64,000 nucleotides of DNA from Methylobacterium sp. GTDB taxonomy: Bacteria > Pseudomonadota > Alphaproteobacteria > Rhizobiales > Beijerinckiaceae. The number at the start of each line of letters is the position of its first letter. Position 1 is the first letter of the stretch. The notes beneath the pieces are model-generated. The model made no database searches, had not been told where the DNA came from, and saw only the letters and a program-made list of their open reading frames with translations. Shown here piece after piece: positions 1-10,649 of the stretch. The DNA lies in assembly GCF_019745455.1 (NCBI RefSeq), contig NZ_JAIETD010000013.1:1-64000 (forward strand), read 5' to 3'. The position numbers and the translations under genes are program-made.

Positions 1-1267
1 CGTACTCGCGCTGTTCCGGGCCGATATAGAGCTGGCGCGGGCGGCCGATCTTTTGGGACGGGTCCTCGATCATCTCGGCCCATTGGGCGATCCAGCCAAC
101 GGTCCGCGCGAGTGCGAAGAGAACCGTGAACATCGAGGTCGGAAAGCCCATCGCCTTGAGGGTGATGCCCGAATAGAAGTCGATGTTCGGGTAGAGCTTC
201 TTCTCGATGAAGTAGTCGTCTTTGAGAGCAATCTGCTCGAGCTGCACGGCGACTTCGAGCAACGGGTCGTCCTTGATGCCGAGCTGCCCGAGCACCTCGT
301 GCGTGGTCTTCTGCATGATCCGCGCGCGCGGATCATAGTTCTTGTAGACGCGATGGCCGAAGCCCATCAGGCGGAACGGGTCGTTCTTGTCCTTGGCCTT
401 GGCGACGTATTTGGCGACGTTGTCGGGAGTGCCGATCTCCTCGAGCATCTTCAGCGCCGCCTCGTTGGCGCCGCCATGGGCTGGCCCCCACAGGCAGGCG
501 ATGCCGGCCGCAACGCAAGCGAAGGGGTTTGCGCCAGACGAACCCGCGAGCCTCACAGTCGAGGTCGAGGCGTTCTGCTCGTGGTCAGCGTGGAGAATGA
601 ATATCCGATCAAGTGCGCGAGCGAAGATCGGGTTGACGACGAATTCCTCGCACGGAACGGCAAAGCACATCCGCAGAAAGTTTGATGTATAGTCGAGGTC
701 GTTCTTCGGATAGACGAAGGGTTGGCCGATCGAATACTTGTAGGCCATCGCCGCGAGTGTCGGCATCTTGGCGATCATGCGCAGTGACGCGATCATCCGC
801 TGCTTGTCGTCCGAGATGTCGGTCGAGTCGTGATAGAACGCTGAGAGCGCGCCGACGCAGGCGACCATGATGGCCATCGGGTGCGCGTCGCGGCGGAAGC
901 CCTGGAAGAACCGGTTCATCTGGTCGTGCACCATGGTGTGGCGCGTGACCCGGTAGTCGAAATCGGCCTTCTGAGCCGGCGTCGGCAACTCGCCGAACAG
1001 CATTAGGTAGCAGGTCTCGAGGAAGTCGCCCTGCTCGGCGATCTGCTCGATCGGGTAGCCGCGATAGAGCAAGATGCCGGCATCGCCGTCGATATAGGTG
1101 ATCTTGGATTCGCAGGACGCCGTCGATGTGAAGCCCGGATCGAAGGTGAAGGCTCCGGTCTTGGCGTGGAGCTTGCCGATGTCGATGACGTCGGGGCCGA
1201 TGGTCCCGGTCTTGATCGGAAGCTCGACCTGCTTGTCGCCCACGGTGATCGTGCTGGATGCGCTCAT
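1..1267 (-). CDS. gltA: citrate synthase (3' end cut by window edge)
   Basis: Condenses oxaloacetate and acetyl-CoA to citrate, the entry step of the TCA cycle, in the cytoplasm. Translation from the ATG at 1267 gives 422 codons without a stop before the left edge; type II citrate synthases have about 430 residues, so only a few C-terminal residues are missing. Visible family signatures are [19 protein letters not shown] with the catalytic His, [16 protein letters not shown], and [14 protein letters not shown] with the substrate-binding His and Arg. The visible end, [15 protein letters not shown], matches the usual C-terminus. The frame reaches the edge without a stop, and longer shadow frames overlap it. 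Downstream of gltX on the same strand, 221 bp away, so it probably has its own promoter. Confidence 0.96.
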   Translation of the reverse strand, partial: MSASSTITVGDKQVELPIKTGTIGPDVIDIGKLHAKTGAFTFDPGFTSTASCESKITYIDGDAGILLYRGYPIEQIAEQGDFLETCYLMLFGELPTPAQKADFDYRVTRHTMVHDQMNRFFQGFRRDAHPMAIMVACVGALSAFYHDSTDISDDKQRMIASLRMIAKMPTLAAMAYKYSIGQPFVYPKNDLDYTSNFLRMCFAVPCEEFVVNPIFARALDRIFILHADHEQNASTSTVRLAGSSGANPFACVAAGIACLWGPAHGGANEAALKMLEEIGTPDNVAKYVAKAKDKNDPFRLMGFGHRVYKNYDPRARIMQKTTHEVLGQLGIKDDPLLEVAVQLEQIALKDDYFIEKKLYPNIDFYSGITLKAMGFPTSMFTVLFALARTVGWIAQWAEMIEDPSQKIGRPRQLYIGPEQREY

Positions 1268-1440
1268 GGAGACGTGGACCCTTTCCTGGCAGAGGACGGA
1301 CCGTGGCGATGATGCCGAACCGGCCCGCCTGACGACGAAGCGACGATCGGCATCGGGTGTCCGCCTGCTTGGATTGCTGCAAGTGCGAACACCGTCACCG
1401 GGTTAGCGGATCGATCTTCGACCTTCAACTCACGCTCCGC

Positions 1441-1481
1441 GACACCCGGTCCTCTCGAAGCGAAATCCGGGCCGGGATGTC
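1441..1481 (-). terminator. possible hairpin terminator after gltX
   Basis: Read on the minus strand, a few bases after the gltX stop codon, GACA(T)CCCGG pairs with CCGGGTGTC. This gives a nine-base-pair stem with a one-base bulge and a loop of about 20 bases. There is no clear T tract, so this is either a weak intrinsic terminator or only a 3'-end hairpin between gltX and gltA. Confidence 0.35.
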
Positions 1482-1488
1482 ACCGTTT

Positions 1489-2916
1489 TCAGGCAACCTC
1501 GATCTGGTCGCGCAGGCGACCGAGGCTCGCCTCGCGCCCGAGCACCGCCATCACGTCGAAGAGCGGCGGCGAGGTGGCCCGGCCGGTGAGCGCCGCTCGC
1601 AAGGGCTGTGCGACCTGTCCGAGCTTCAGGCTGGCGCTTTCGGCGAAGAGGCGGACCGCGCCCTCGGTCGAGGTCGCATCCCATTCGGGCAGGGCTTCGA
1701 GCGGCGGGAGGATTGCGGCGAGACGCGCGCGCGCGTCCGGGTTGAGAAGCGCGGCGGCCTTCTCGTCGAGGGTCAACGGTCGGGCGGCGGTGAGGTAATA
1801 GGCGCTGTCGAGGAGGTCGACGAGGGTCTTGGCGCGCTCCTTCAGGCCCGGCATCGCCGCGGTGAACTTCTCTCGCAGATCCGCAGGCATCGGCGCGGGG
1901 ATGCCACGGGCAGGGCCAAGGGCCGGCAGGATGCCGTCGATGGCATCGACGATCTGCGAATCTTCGGCGCCGCGGATGTAGATGCCGTTGAGGTTCTCGA
2001 GCTTGGCGAAATCGAAGCGGGCGGGCGAGCGGCCGATCGCCGGCAGGTCGAAGGCCGCGATCATCTCGTCGGTCGAGAAGATCTCTTGGTCGCCGTGGCT
2101 CCAGCCGAGGCGCACGAGGTAGTTGCGCAGGGCGCTCGGCAGATAGCCGAGGTCGCGATAGGCATCGACCCCGAGAGCGCCGTGGCGTTTCGACAGCTTG
2201 GCGCCGTCTGACCCGTGGATCAGCGGGATATGGGACATGTTCGGCACTGGCCAGTCCAAAGCCTGGTAGATCTGGCTCTGGCGAGCCGCATTGGTGAGGT
2301 GGTCGTCGCCGCGGATGACATGGGTCACGCCCATGTCGTGGTCGTCGACGACGACGGCGAGCATGTAGGTCGGGTTGCCGTCCGAGCGGAGCAAGACGAG
2401 GTCGTCGAGGTCGCGGTTCTGCCAGACTACGCGGCCCTGGACGCCGTCCTCGACCACCGTTTCGCCCTCCGAAGGCGCGCGCAGGCGGATCACCGGCTTG
2501 ACGCCTGCCGGGGCTTCGGACGGATCGCGGTCGCGCCAGCGGCCGTCGTAGCGCATTGGCCGGCCTTCGGCGCGTGCCGCCTCGCGCATGGCGGTGAGTT
2601 CTTCCGGCGTCGCGTAGCAGCGGTAGGCGTTGCCCGAGGCGAGCAGGCTCTCGGCCGCCGCGCGATGACGCTCGGCGCGGGCGAATTGATAGACGACGTC
2701 TCCGTCCCAATCGAGGCCGAGCCAGTGCAGTCCGTCGACGATCGCGTCGATCGCTCCTTGCGTCGAGCGTTCGCGGTCGGTGTCCTCGATCCGCAGCAGC
2801 ATGCGGCCGCCGAAACGGCGGGCATAGAGCCAGTTGAACAAGGCCGTACGGGCACCGCCGATATGGAGGTAGCCGGTGGGGGAGGGCGCAAAACGGGTGA
2901 CGACGGCAGACGACAT
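1489..2916 (-). CDS. gltX: glutamate--tRNA ligase
   Basis: Charges tRNA-Glu with glutamate, a class I aminoacyl-tRNA synthetase. The 475-residue product has the normal length. The N-terminus from the ATG at 2916 ([18 protein letters not shown]) carries the HIGH-type motif at residues 18-21, and KLSKRHG at about 240 is the KMSKS loop. The C-terminal anticodon-binding half is complete. The open frame extends 50 codons further upstream, but that segment is Arg/Pro-rich with no similarity to the family, so the start at 2916 is preferred. Many alphaproteobacteria carry two GluRS paralogues; this one could be either the discriminating or the Gln-charging form, which cannot be told from sequence alone. 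Divergent from comEC with a 143-bp spacer. Confidence 0.95.
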   Translation of the reverse strand: MSSAVVTRFAPSPTGYLHIGGARTALFNWLYARRFGGRMLLRIEDTDRERSTQGAIDAIVDGLHWLGLDWDGDVVYQFARAERHRAAAESLLASGNAYRCYATPEELTAMREAARAEGRPMRYDGRWRDRDPSEAPAGVKPVIRLRAPSEGETVVEDGVQGRVVWQNRDLDDLVLLRSDGNPTYMLAVVVDDHDMGVTHVIRGDDHLTNAARQSQIYQALDWPVPNMSHIPLIHGSDGAKLSKRHGALGVDAYRDLGYLPSALRNYLVRLGWSHGDQEIFSTDEMIAAFDLPAIGRSPARFDFAKLENLNGIYIRGAEDSQIVDAIDGILPALGPARGIPAPMPADLREKFTAAMPGLKERAKTLVDLLDSAYYLTAARPLTLDEKAAALLNPDARARLAAILPPLEALPEWDATSTEGAVRLFAESASLKLGQVAQPLRAALTGRATSPPLFDVMAVLGREASLGRLRDQIEVA

Positions 2917-3059
2917 CGGGCGGGCTGACTTATGTGGGGAAGCGGGACCAGGGCCACTCGACCGGCCCGGATGGCGGCATGTAGCATGCGGTTGCTGGCA
3001 CGTTAAGGAATCGTCTCGTGCCTGAATTCGGCGAGTCCTTCGCGATGCGGTGAGGCGCG

Positions 3060-5303
3060 ATGGCATCGGGCGAGGCCAGGGCTCGGAGTTCGGGGGCGGT
3101 CGCCGCCCCGCGCCCCGGGTTCTCCGCCTACTGGCTGCGCGGCCTCACGGAGTGGGTTCTCGCGGGCCTGGCGCAGGAGCATGACCAGCGGCGTCTATTT
3201 CCCTGGCTGGCGGTCGCGTTCGGAGCCGGCGTTCTCGTCTATTTCACCGCGACGGCCGGCGAACCGGTGATGGCGGCCCCGCTCGGCCTCGCGATCCTGC
3301 TGTGCGTGGTGCTGCCCTTCTGCGCGGCGCGGCCGGTCGCCCGGGCGCTTCTGCTGGCGCTGATCGCGGCCCTGCTCGGCTTCTCAGCCGGTGCCTGGCG
3401 CGTCGCGCGGGTAGCGGGGCCGGTTCTCGCGCGGACGACCATCGCGCCGCTGACGGGCTTTGTCGAAACCCTCGACGAGCGGGAGGAGGGCGCCCGCCTC
3501 GTCGTTCTCGTCGAACGCTTCGGCACCTTGTCACCCGATCAGCGACCGACTCGGGTGCGAGTCTCCTACAAGACAGCGCAGACCCTCAAGCCGGGCGACT
3601 TCATCGCCGCCAATGCCCGCCTGCTGCCGCCGCCGGAAGCGGCCCGCCCGGGAGGCTACGATTTTGCGCGCGACGCGTACTTCCGCGGCCTCGGCGCCGT
3701 CGGTTCCCTGGTCGGCAAGATCGAGGTGCGGCCGCCGCCTCGTCCTCTGACCTGGACCCTTCGCCTCGCCGCCGCGACGGACGAGGCCCGCAATGCCCTG
3801 ACCCGGCGGATCGCCGACGCGATCGGCGGGCAGGCCGGTGCCGTCGCGGCCGCCCTCGTCACCGGCAAAAGGGGGCTCATCGACGCGCAGAGCAACGAGG
3901 TCTTGCGCGCAGCGGGAATTTATCACGTCGTATCGATCTCAGGCTTGCACATGGTGCTCGCTGCAGGCGTCGTTTTCTGGCTCGTGCGGGCGGTTCTCGC
4001 GACGGTCCCGTTCCTCGCCCTGCACGCGCCCATCAAGAAGATCGCCGCCATCTTCGCCATGGTCGGCGTCACCGCCTATTGCGTGTTCTCGGGCTGGGAC
4101 ATCGCGGCCGAACGATCCCTGATCATGACGCTGGTGATGCTCGGCGCGATCCTCGTCGACCGGCCGGCCTTGAGCATGCGCAACCTCGCGCTCGCCGCCC
4201 TGATCGCATTGGCCCGCGAGCCCGAGGGCGTGCTCGGGCCGAGCTTCCAGATGTCGTTCGGCGCCGTCGCAGGCCTCATCGCCTGCGCCCGCTACATCAA
4301 CGGGAGCCTGTTTCGAAGCGAAGGCGACAGCCGCATCATGCGGTTCCTATTCGGCATCGCCGCCGTCGTCATCGGCACGGTCGCGACCACCCTCGTCGCG
4401 CAGGTCGCCACGGCGCCGTTCTCGACGTTCCACTTCCAGACCGTGCAACCCTTCGGCCTCATCGGCAACGCCTTGACGTTGCCCCTCGTCTCGCTCGTGG
4501 TGATGCCGTCCGCGGTGCTCGGAATTCTCGTCTATCCCTTCGCCCTCGATCAGCCGGTCTGGTGGATGATGGGGCTCGCGATCCAGGGCATGCTGTCGAT
4601 CTCCGCCTGGATCAGCGGTTTCGGGCATGCCAGCCTGGTGATCCCGGCCTTCAGTAGCGGGGCGCTCGCGTGGCTCGCCCTCGCGCTGATCATGCTGACA
4701 GTGCCGGTATCTCACCTTCGCTGGATCGGCCTCGCTCCGGCGGCGCTCGGGGTCGCGCTCGCGGCGACGCCCCAGCGGCACGACATTTACATCGATAGGG
4801 AAGCGGCGGGTGCCGCCGTTCGCGACAAGAGTGGGCGTCTCGTCACACTAGGACGGCCGTCCGCCTTCGTGATGGAGCAGTGGCTGAAGGCCGATGGTGA
4901 TGGGCGTTCGGCTGCGACGGTCATCGAGGCCAGCACGGCCCGCTGCGACCGGATCGGCTGCACCCTTCAGGCGCAGGACGGGCGCTGGGTCGCGCTCCTC
5001 AGAGACAGGCGAGGCTTCGCCGAGGATTGCGCCCGTGCCGGGATTCTCATCGCCCGCGTCGCCTCGCCGCCGAACTGCGGAGCTGGAACGATCGTCGACG
5101 GCGCCTTCCTGCGCACTCATGGTGCGACGGCGATCCGCTTCGCGGCCGAAGGACCCGTGTTGACCACGGTACGCAAGCCCGGTGAGACCAAACCCTGGCG
5201 CCCTGCCCCGCAAGACCCGAAACCCGTGGTGAAGCCCGCCGCTCTGCCGTCCGAGATGCCGGAGAGCGACGAACCCGATATCCCGCCCGACAGCCCTCAG
5301 TAG
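3060..5303 (+). CDS. comEC: ComEC/Rec2-family DNA uptake channel protein
   Basis: Polytopic inner-membrane protein of the ComEC/Rec2 family, which passes single-stranded DNA into the cytoplasm during natural transformation. The 747-residue product has an N-terminal DUF4131-like hydrophobic region (about residues 40-120). Then follows the competence domain with the family hallmark [16 protein letters not shown] near residue 290 and many hydrophobic helices to about residue 560. The C-terminal quarter is soluble and ends in a Pro/Glu-rich tail. I do not see the HxHxDH motif of the metallo-beta-lactamase domain found in long ComEC proteins, so this is the shorter form. The last 7 bp overlap lexA on the opposite strand. 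Whether the host is transformable is unknown; no other com genes are near. Confidence 0.9.
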   Translation: MASGEARARSSGAVAAPRPGFSAYWLRGLTEWVLAGLAQEHDQRRLFPWLAVAFGAGVLVYFTATAGEPVMAAPLGLAILLCVVLPFCAARPVARALLLALIAALLGFSAGAWRVARVAGPVLARTTIAPLTGFVETLDEREEGARLVVLVERFGTLSPDQRPTRVRVSYKTAQTLKPGDFIAANARLLPPPEAARPGGYDFARDAYFRGLGAVGSLVGKIEVRPPPRPLTWTLRLAAATDEARNALTRRIADAIGGQAGAVAAALVTGKRGLIDAQSNEVLRAAGIYHVVSISGLHMVLAAGVVFWLVRAVLATVPFLALHAPIKKIAAIFAMVGVTAYCVFSGWDIAAERSLIMTLVMLGAILVDRPALSMRNLALAALIALAREPEGVLGPSFQMSFGAVAGLIACARYINGSLFRSEGDSRIMRFLFGIAAVVIGTVATTLVAQVATAPFSTFHFQTVQPFGLIGNALTLPLVSLVVMPSAVLGILVYPFALDQPVWWMMGLAIQGMLSISAWISGFGHASLVIPAFSSGALAWLALALIMLTVPVSHLRWIGLAPAALGVALAATPQRHDIYIDREAAGAAVRDKSGRLVTLGRPSAFVMEQWLKADGDGRSAATVIEASTARCDRIGCTLQAQDGRWVALLRDRRGFAEDCARAGILIARVASPPNCGAGTIVDGAFLRTHGATAIRFAAEGPVLTTVRKPGETKPWRPAPQDPKPVVKPAALPSEMPESDEPDIPPDSPQ

Positions 5304-6046
5304 CGGCGGACAAGGCTCACCAGACGGCCCTGGATGCGGACCCGGTCGGGACCGAGCACGCGGGTCTCATAGGCGGGGTTGGCGGCCTCCAGGGCGATCG
5401 AGGAACCGCGCCGGCGCAGGCGCTTCAGGGTGGCCTCCTCGTCGTCGATGAGCGCAACGATGATGTCCCCCGTGGCGGCCGTGTCCTGCTTGCGGATGAC
5501 GACGAGGTCGCCGTCGAGGATGCCGGCCTCGACCATCGAATCGCCGCGCACCTCGAGGGCGTAATGCTCGCCGCCCGCCAGGAAGTCCGGCGACATCGCG
5601 ATAGTGTGGCTCTGGTCCTGGATCGCCGAGATCGGTGTACCGGCGGCGATACGGCCCATCACAGGCACCATCACGGCCCGGCCGTCCTCGTCCGTCGCCC
5701 GCGCCATCATCGGGCGAGGCGGAGAAGTCTTCGCGGGGTTATTCTGCGACTTGCCTCCCTCGACGACGCTGGGAGTGAACCGGCGCACCTCTCCGGTCGG
5801 CGCCGGCCTTGCAGCCTCCTGGCCACCGAGGCTCTCGGGCATTCGAATCACCTCGATCGCCCGAGCCCGGTTGGGCAGGCGCCGCAGGAAGCCGCGCTCC
5901 TCTAGTGCCGTGATGAGCCGGTGAATGCCTGATTTCGACTTCAGGTCGAGGGCATCCTTCATCTCGTCGAACGAGGGGGGAACACTGCTCTCGCGCATCC
6001 TCTGCTGGATGAACTGAAGCAGGTCCAGTTGTTTGCGCGTCAACAT
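5297..6046 (-). CDS. lexA: LexA SOS repressor
   Basis: Represses DNA-damage genes and self-cleaves when bound to RecA-ssDNA. The 249 residues contain an N-terminal winged helix-turn-helix (residues 1-65, starting [14 protein letters not shown]) and a C-terminal S24 peptidase domain. The cleavage site is the Ala135-Gly136 bond in [10 protein letters not shown]; the catalytic dyad is Ser170 ([10 protein letters not shown]) and Lys208 (EATLKRL). The hinge between the domains is long and Pro-rich (about residues 70-125), which is why the protein exceeds the roughly 200 residues of E. coli LexA. A tandem GTTC-N7-GTTC operator lies 70-96 bp upstream, implying autoregulation. It follows moeA on the same strand but with its own 127-bp promoter region, and converges on comEC. 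Confidence 0.97.
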   Translation of the reverse strand: MLTRKQLDLLQFIQQRMRESSVPPSFDEMKDALDLKSKSGIHRLITALEERGFLRRLPNRARAIEVIRMPESLGGQEAARPAPTGEVRRFTPSVVEGGKSQNNPAKTSPPRPMMARATDEDGRAVMVPVMGRIAAGTPISAIQDQSHTIAMSPDFLAGGEHYALEVRGDSMVEAGILDGDLVVIRKQDTAATGDIIVALIDDEEATLKRLRRRGSSIALEAANPAYETRVLGPDRVRIQGRLVSLVRRY

Positions 6047-6116
6047 CCGTCAGGCTCGCTCTTGCGCGAGTGCACCGGAGGCGCACTCGCAGAAACAAAT
6101 CGCGAACACGTTAAGC

Positions 6117-6142
6117 GTTCTTCAAGTGTTCTGCAAGGGTTC
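6117..6142 (-). promoter_or_regulatory. tandem LexA (SOS) operator upstream of lexA
   Basis: Three GTTC blocks at 6117-6120, 6128-6131 and 6139-6142 are each separated by exactly seven bases. This makes two overlapping copies of the alphaproteobacterial LexA box GTTC-N7-GTTC, sharing the middle block. They lie in the lexA-moeA spacer, 71-96 bp before the lexA start codon. The blocks read on the plus strand; a direct-repeat box can act for a promoter on either strand. Confidence 0.85.
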
Positions 6143-6173
6143 CGGCAGCGTGACTTTGAGCGTGCGGCAGACT

Positions 6174-7403
6174 TCAGCGGACTGAACGATCGAGTCGCAC
6201 GATTCGGCACGTCTCGCCTGACTCAGCTGCGGGCGCATTCGGCTCGCGGATCAGCAGAGCCTCCGCATGCCCGAGGATCGACAGCATCGAGGAATCCTGG
6301 CGGTTCTCGGGGAAAGCGACCGGCAAGCGGTCGGGCGCGGTCTCGATTCGCGCACGCATGTAGTCGGCGCGGCCGTCATTCTCAGGGAGCGGCGACCCAA
6401 GGATCGCGGGCTCGCTCCGATCGACACCGGCCTTGGGATCGCCGAGCATGGCGCGGATCGCCGGTACCACGAAGAGCAGGCCGCAGACGATGGCCGAGAC
6501 CGGATTGCCCGGCAGGCCAATCACCATCATGCCGCCGAGGCGGCCATGCATCAGGGGCTTTCCGGGGCGCAAGGCGACGCGCCAGAACCCGAGCTCGAGG
6601 CCCTGCCGATGCAGGGCGGCCTGGACGAGGTCGTGATCGCCGACCGAGGCGCCGCCGAGGGTGACGAGAAGGTCGGCGCCGGCGGCCTGTGCCCGGCCGA
6701 TCGCGTCGTCGAGAGCCTCGAGGCTGTCGCCCGCGATGCCGAGGTCGATCGCCTCCGCTCCCGCATCCCGGGCGAGCGCCGCCACGGCGAGGCCGTTCGA
6801 GGCGACGATCTGATCCCAGGCCGCCTGCGCGCCGGGCGCGACGAGCTCGTCTCCCGTGGCGAGGATCGCGACGCGCGGCGCGCGGCGAACCCAGAGGTCC
6901 GGGCATCCGGCGGCGGCAGCAAGCGCCAGGCGGCGCGGATCCAGGGACTCGCCGGCCTGGAGGAGCAGGTCGCCTTCTCGGAAGTCGAGGCCGGAGTGGC
7001 GGACGAACCGTCCGGCGGCGACGCTCTCGCGCACGGTGACGTGCTCGCCGTCGACCTCCGCATTCTCCTGGATCAAAATGGCGTCGGCGCCCTCAGGCAC
7101 AGGTGCGCCGGTGAAGGTCCGGACGGTCTCGCCGGGTCCGACGGTGCCGGAGAAGCCGCGCCCTGCGGCGCTGACACCGACCTGACGCAGCCGGGCCGGC
7201 ACGCTTGCCAGATCGGCGCTGCGAATCGCGTAACCGTCCATGGCGGATGCCGGGAAAGGTGGCTGGGTCCGGGTCGCGCGGAGATCGCGGGCGAGGACGC
7301 GGCCCGCCGCCCGGCCGATCGCCACGAGTTCCTCGCCCGTCGGTTGCTGAACGCCGGAGAGGATGCGCGCCAGGGCCTCGGCAACCGGGATCAACCCGCT
7401 CAT
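6174..7403 (-). CDS. moeA: molybdopterin molybdenumtransferase
   Basis: Inserts molybdate into adenylylated molybdopterin, the last step of molybdenum cofactor synthesis. The product from the ATG at 7403 has 409 residues, normal for MoeA. It carries the N-terminal [18 protein letters not shown] segment, [25 protein letters not shown] (the MPT-binding TGG-SVGD-type loop) and [10 protein letters not shown]. The open frame continues about 78 codons upstream as a shadow over moaC. The start overlaps the moaC stop by 4 bp (ATGA), so the two are translationally coupled. Its place after trpC and moaC suggests one minus-strand transcript. Confidence 0.95.
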   Translation of the reverse strand: MSGLIPVAEALARILSGVQQPTGEELVAIGRAAGRVLARDLRATRTQPPFPASAMDGYAIRSADLASVPARLRQVGVSAAGRGFSGTVGPGETVRTFTGAPVPEGADAILIQENAEVDGEHVTVRESVAAGRFVRHSGLDFREGDLLLQAGESLDPRRLALAAAAGCPDLWVRRAPRVAILATGDELVAPGAQAAWDQIVASNGLAVAALARDAGAEAIDLGIAGDSLEALDDAIGRAQAAGADLLVTLGGASVGDHDLVQAALHRQGLELGFWRVALRPGKPLMHGRLGGMMVIGLPGNPVSAIVCGLLFVVPAIRAMLGDPKAGVDRSEPAILGSPLPENDGRADYMRARIETAPDRLPVAFPENRQDSSMLSILGHAEALLIREPNAPAAESGETCRIVRLDRSVR

Positions 7404-7897
7404 GTGTCTGCCGTCGTCGCGTCGTCGGCGCGATAGGCGCCGGAGCGGCCGCCATCCTTGGCAATAAGGCGGATACCCTCGATCCGCATGCCGCGATCGA
7501 CGGCTTTGACCATGTCGTAGATCGTGAGGCAGGCGACCGAGACCGCGGTGAGCGCCTCCATCTCGACGCCGGTCGGACCCAATACCTTCACCTCGGCGGT
7601 CACCCGAAGACCCGGCAAGGTCTCGTCCGGCTCGCACTCGACCTTGACCTTCGAGAGCAGGAGAGGATGGCAGAGCGGGATAAGCTCGTGGGTGCGCTTC
7701 GAGGCCATGATGCCGGCGAGCCGCGCCGTGCCGATCACGTCGCCCTTCTTGGCGTCGCCCTCGCGGATCAACGCCAGGGTCTCGGGCAGCATCACGACAT
7801 GGCCGGCCGCGCGCGCGGTGCGGGCGGTGGCGGCCTTGTCTGAGACGTCGACCATGTTGGCCGCGCCGGCCGCATCGAGATGGGTCAGTCCAACCAT
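7400..7897 (-). CDS. moaC: cyclic pyranopterin monophosphate synthase
   Basis: Converts the MoaA product (3',8-cyclo-dihydro-GTP) to cyclic pyranopterin monophosphate in molybdenum cofactor synthesis. From the ATG at 7897 the 165-residue product begins [20 protein letters not shown], as MoaC proteins do. It contains [33 protein letters not shown] and the C-terminal KDGGRSG, covering the conserved active-site His, Glu, Asp and Lys. A longer start at 7942 would overlap trpC by 44 bp and adds unconserved residues. trpC ends one base before this start and moeA overlaps its stop, so the three genes are tightly packed. The partner moaA is not in the window. Confidence 0.96.
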   Translation of the reverse strand: MVGLTHLDAAGAANMVDVSDKAATARTARAAGHVVMLPETLALIREGDAKKGDVIGTARLAGIMASKRTHELIPLCHPLLLSKVKVECEPDETLPGLRVTAEVKVLGPTGVEMEALTAVSVACLTIYDMVKAVDRGMRIEGIRLIAKDGGRSGAYRADDATTADT

Positions 7898-7898
7898 G

Positions 7899-8720
7899 TC
7901 AGGCTTTCCCGAACAGAAGGATGCGCGTCGCCGAGGCGACATCGGCCTGCCGCATTAGGCTCTCGCCAACGAGGATCGTGTGAAGGCCGTGCTGGCGCAG
8001 GCGCAGCACCTCTTCATGGCCGGAGATGCCGCTCTCGGCCACGGCGATCCTGTCCTTCGGGATGCCCGCGGAGAGATCGATGGCGGTCTCGAACGAGACC
8101 TCGAAGGTCTTGAGGTTGCGGTTGTTGACGCCGACGAGCCGGGTTTCCAGTGGGATCGCCCGCTCCAGCTCGGCCTGATCGTGGACCTCGACGAGGACGT
8201 CCATGCCGAGGTCGTGCGCTGTCGCCACCAGCGCCTGCGCCTCGTCGTCGTCGAGGCAGGCCATGATGACGAGGATGCAGTCGGCACCCCAGGCCCGCGC
8301 CTCGTAGACCTGGTAGGGCTCGAACAGGAAGTCCTTGCGTAGGACCGGCAGGGCGCAGGCCGCGCGCGCCTCGACGAGATAGTCGGGCTTGCCCTGGAAC
8401 GAGGGCGTGTCGGTGAGGACGGAGAGGCAACTCGCGCCGCCCTCCTCATACGCCTTGGCGATCGCCGCCGGGTCGAAATCCGCGCGGATCAGGCCCTTGG
8501 ATGGCGAGGCCTTCTTCACCTCTGCGATCAGCGCGGGCCGGCCTTCCGCAATATGGGCCGCGATGGCGTCGGCGAAGCCCCGGACAGGACCGGCCTTGGC
8601 GACGCGCTTCTCCAGGGTCGCCAGAGGGAGGCGCAGCTTCGCCTCGGCGATCTCGCGGCGCTTATAGGCCTCGATCCGGGCGAGGACGTCGGAGCGGGTA
8701 GCGGTCGGGGCGTCGGACAT
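7899..8720 (-). CDS. trpC: indole-3-glycerol phosphate synthase
   Basis: Closes the indole ring of CdRP to give indole-3-glycerol phosphate in tryptophan synthesis. The 273-residue product has the TIM-barrel signatures [20 protein letters not shown] (first catalytic Lys), [38 protein letters not shown] and [13 protein letters not shown]. It is a stand-alone enzyme, not fused to TrpF as in enterobacteria. trpD lies 12 bp upstream and moaC one base downstream, so it sits in a trpG-trpD-trpC-moaC-moeA run. trpF, trpB and trpA are elsewhere. Confidence 0.97.
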   Translation of the reverse strand: MSDAPTATRSDVLARIEAYKRREIAEAKLRLPLATLEKRVAKAGPVRGFADAIAAHIAEGRPALIAEVKKASPSKGLIRADFDPAAIAKAYEEGGASCLSVLTDTPSFQGKPDYLVEARAACALPVLRKDFLFEPYQVYEARAWGADCILVIMACLDDDEAQALVATAHDLGMDVLVEVHDQAELERAIPLETRLVGVNNRNLKTFEVSFETAIDLSAGIPKDRIAVAESGISGHEEVLRLRQHGLHTILVGESLMRQADVASATRILLFGKA

Positions 8721-8732
8721 GACCTCGCCTCC

Positions 8733-9746
8733 TCAGGCGTTCGAGATCTGGACGAGGCGCGCGAGGGTCGCGCGAGCGGCCCCCGATGTGATCGCGTCGC
8801 GGGCGCGGGCAACTCCATCCGCCAATGTATCCGCCGCATCGGCGACCACCAGGGCGGCGCCGGCATTGAGGATGGCGATGTCGAAATAGGCGCCTTCCGC
8901 GCCGTCGAGGACGGCTCTCAGCGCCAATGCGTTGTGCTCGGGATCGCCGCCGCGCAGGTCGTCGAGGGTCCAGGACGGCAGGCCGACCTCGCGCGGTTCG
9001 ATGATAAAACGGTCGATGCGGCCATTCTCCAGGGAGACGACGGAGGTCGGACCGGTGACGGTGATCTCGTCGAGGCCGTCGCTTCCATGCACCGTCCAGA
9101 CCTTGGCGGAGCCGAGCTCGGCGAGGACCCGCGTCAGCGGCTCGGCCCAGTCCGGGCTCGATACGCCGAATAGCTGGCGCTCGACTCCGGCCGGGTTCGA
9201 GAGGGGGCCGAGCAGGTTGAAGATCGTGCGGGTCGGAAGTTCCGCCCGGATCGGCGCGAGATGGCGCATGGCGCCGTGATGCGTCTGCGCGAACATGAAG
9301 CAGAGGCCCGCCTCCGCGAGGCAGCGCGACAGCCCCTCCGGATCGAGCCCGAGCTTGACACCGAGGGCCGCCAGCACGTCGGCGGCGCCCGAGCGCGAGG
9401 TCGCGGCGCGGTTGCCGTGCTTGGCCACCGGCACGCCGCAGGCGGCGGTGACGATAGCGGCGAGCGTAGAGACGTTGTAGCTGCCCGAATGGTCGCCGCC
9501 GGTCCCGACCACGTCGATGGCGCCGGCCACGGGATCGACCCGGATCATGCGGGCGCGCATGGCCTCGACGGCGCCGAGGATCTCGTCCTGCGCCTCGCCG
9601 CGGACCTTGAGGGCGATCAGGAAGGCGCTGGCCTGGACGGGGGTGACGTCGCCGGACAGGAGCGCGTCGAAGGCGGCGCGGGCCTCAACGCGCGCCAGGG
9701 GCTGCCCGGAAGCGACCTTCGCCAGGAGTGGCTTGAACGAATCCAT
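8733..9746 (-). CDS. trpD: anthranilate phosphoribosyltransferase
   Basis: Transfers phosphoribose from PRPP to anthranilate. The 337-residue product is of standard length. It has the PRPP-binding glycine loop VVGTGGDHSGSYNVSTLAAI, then KHGNRAATSRSGAADVLAALG, and the later FNLLGPLSNPA. It is a stand-alone TrpD, not fused to TrpG. trpG lies 51 bp upstream and trpC 12 bp downstream, consistent with one operon. Confidence 0.97.
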   Translation of the reverse strand: MDSFKPLLAKVASGQPLARVEARAAFDALLSGDVTPVQASAFLIALKVRGEAQDEILGAVEAMRARMIRVDPVAGAIDVVGTGGDHSGSYNVSTLAAIVTAACGVPVAKHGNRAATSRSGAADVLAALGVKLGLDPEGLSRCLAEAGLCFMFAQTHHGAMRHLAPIRAELPTRTIFNLLGPLSNPAGVERQLFGVSSPDWAEPLTRVLAELGSAKVWTVHGSDGLDEITVTGPTSVVSLENGRIDRFIIEPREVGLPSWTLDDLRGGDPEHNALALRAVLDGAEGAYFDIAILNAGAALVVADAADTLADGVARARDAITSGAARATLARLVQISNA

Positions 9747-9797
9747 GGGTGCGACGCGCGGCCCGCTAAAACCCGGCGAAGGTGCCGTGGCGCGCCG

Positions 9798-10412
9798 TCA
9801 ATGCACGCCGTCGCGGCCCTTGTCACGTGCCGCGTTCCAGGCCGCGGCCTGGTCGAGGAAGTTGCGCACCATGACGGCGCCGTGCTCGGAGAGGATGCTC
9901 TCGGGGTGGAACTGAACGCCGTGGATCGGCAGGCTCGCGTGCTGGAGCGCCATGATCAGCCCGTCGGCCTCGGCCGTCACCTTAAGGACCTCCGGGCAGG
10001 TCGCACGCTCGACCACGAGCGAGTGGTAGCGCGTCGCCTCGAAAGGCCCGTTGAGCCCGCGGAACAGGCCCGAGGCCCGGTGATGGATCGTCGAGATCTT
10101 GCCGTGCTTCGGGGTGGGCGCCCGCACCACTTCGCCGCCGAAGGCCTGACCGATCGCCTGCAGCCCGAGACAGACGCCGAAGATCGGGATCGCCGCCGAA
10201 AGTTCGTCGATCACGTTCAGGCAGATGCCGGCCTCGTTCGGCGAACACGGGCCGGGCGACAGCACGACCGCATCGGGGGCCCGGCTCCGGATCTCGTCGA
10301 TGGTGATCCGGTCGTTGCGCACGACGTCGATCGATCCGCAGAGCGGGCCGATGAGGTGGACGAGATTCCAGGTGAAGGAATCGTAGTTGTCGATGACGAG
10401 GACGTTGGACAT
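9798..10412 (-). CDS. trpG: anthranilate synthase glutamine amidotransferase subunit
   Basis: Class I glutamine amidotransferase supplying ammonia to TrpE; 204 residues. The N-terminus LVIDNYDSFTWNLVHLIG is typical. The catalytic triad is visible as the Cys in FGVCLGLQAIGQAFGG and the His and Glu in HGVQFHPESILSEHG. Such subunits can also serve aminodeoxychorismate synthase (PabA role). Position directly before trpD-trpC argues for tryptophan, but dual use is possible. trpE is about 0.9 kb upstream beyond the divergent GST gene, so trpG must have its own promoter in the 237-bp spacer 10413-10649. I see no obvious leader peptide or attenuator there. Confidence 0.94.
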   Translation of the reverse strand: MSNVLVIDNYDSFTWNLVHLIGPLCGSIDVVRNDRITIDEIRSRAPDAVVLSPGPCSPNEAGICLNVIDELSAAIPIFGVCLGLQAIGQAFGGEVVRAPTPKHGKISTIHHRASGLFRGLNGPFEATRYHSLVVERATCPEVLKVTAEADGLIMALQHASLPIHGVQFHPESILSEHGAVMVRNFLDQAAAWNAARDKGRDGVH

Positions 10413-10649
10413 CGGCTCGCGGCAGCTCAGCTCTCACGAGCCGATGTGACGGCAGGGTGAGGCGGGGTCAACCCTTCGGCGGTTCTTGCACGGCCGACCG
10501 GCATGTTTCGATCGGCGAATACCGGATCGTCGGCCCTGCACCCGAGATCCGGGAGTTCCAGCCAGCAGACTCGCGGTTGTGACGGGTGATCTGCTGCCGT
10601 AGAGCCGGGCGCGCCATCACCGTCCCTTTCATCGCGGTCAGGATCAAAG

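Noticed and set aside
10413..10649. Possible trp attenuator or T-box-like leader upstream of trpG
   Set aside because: No run of Trp codons and no convincing alternative hairpins seen.
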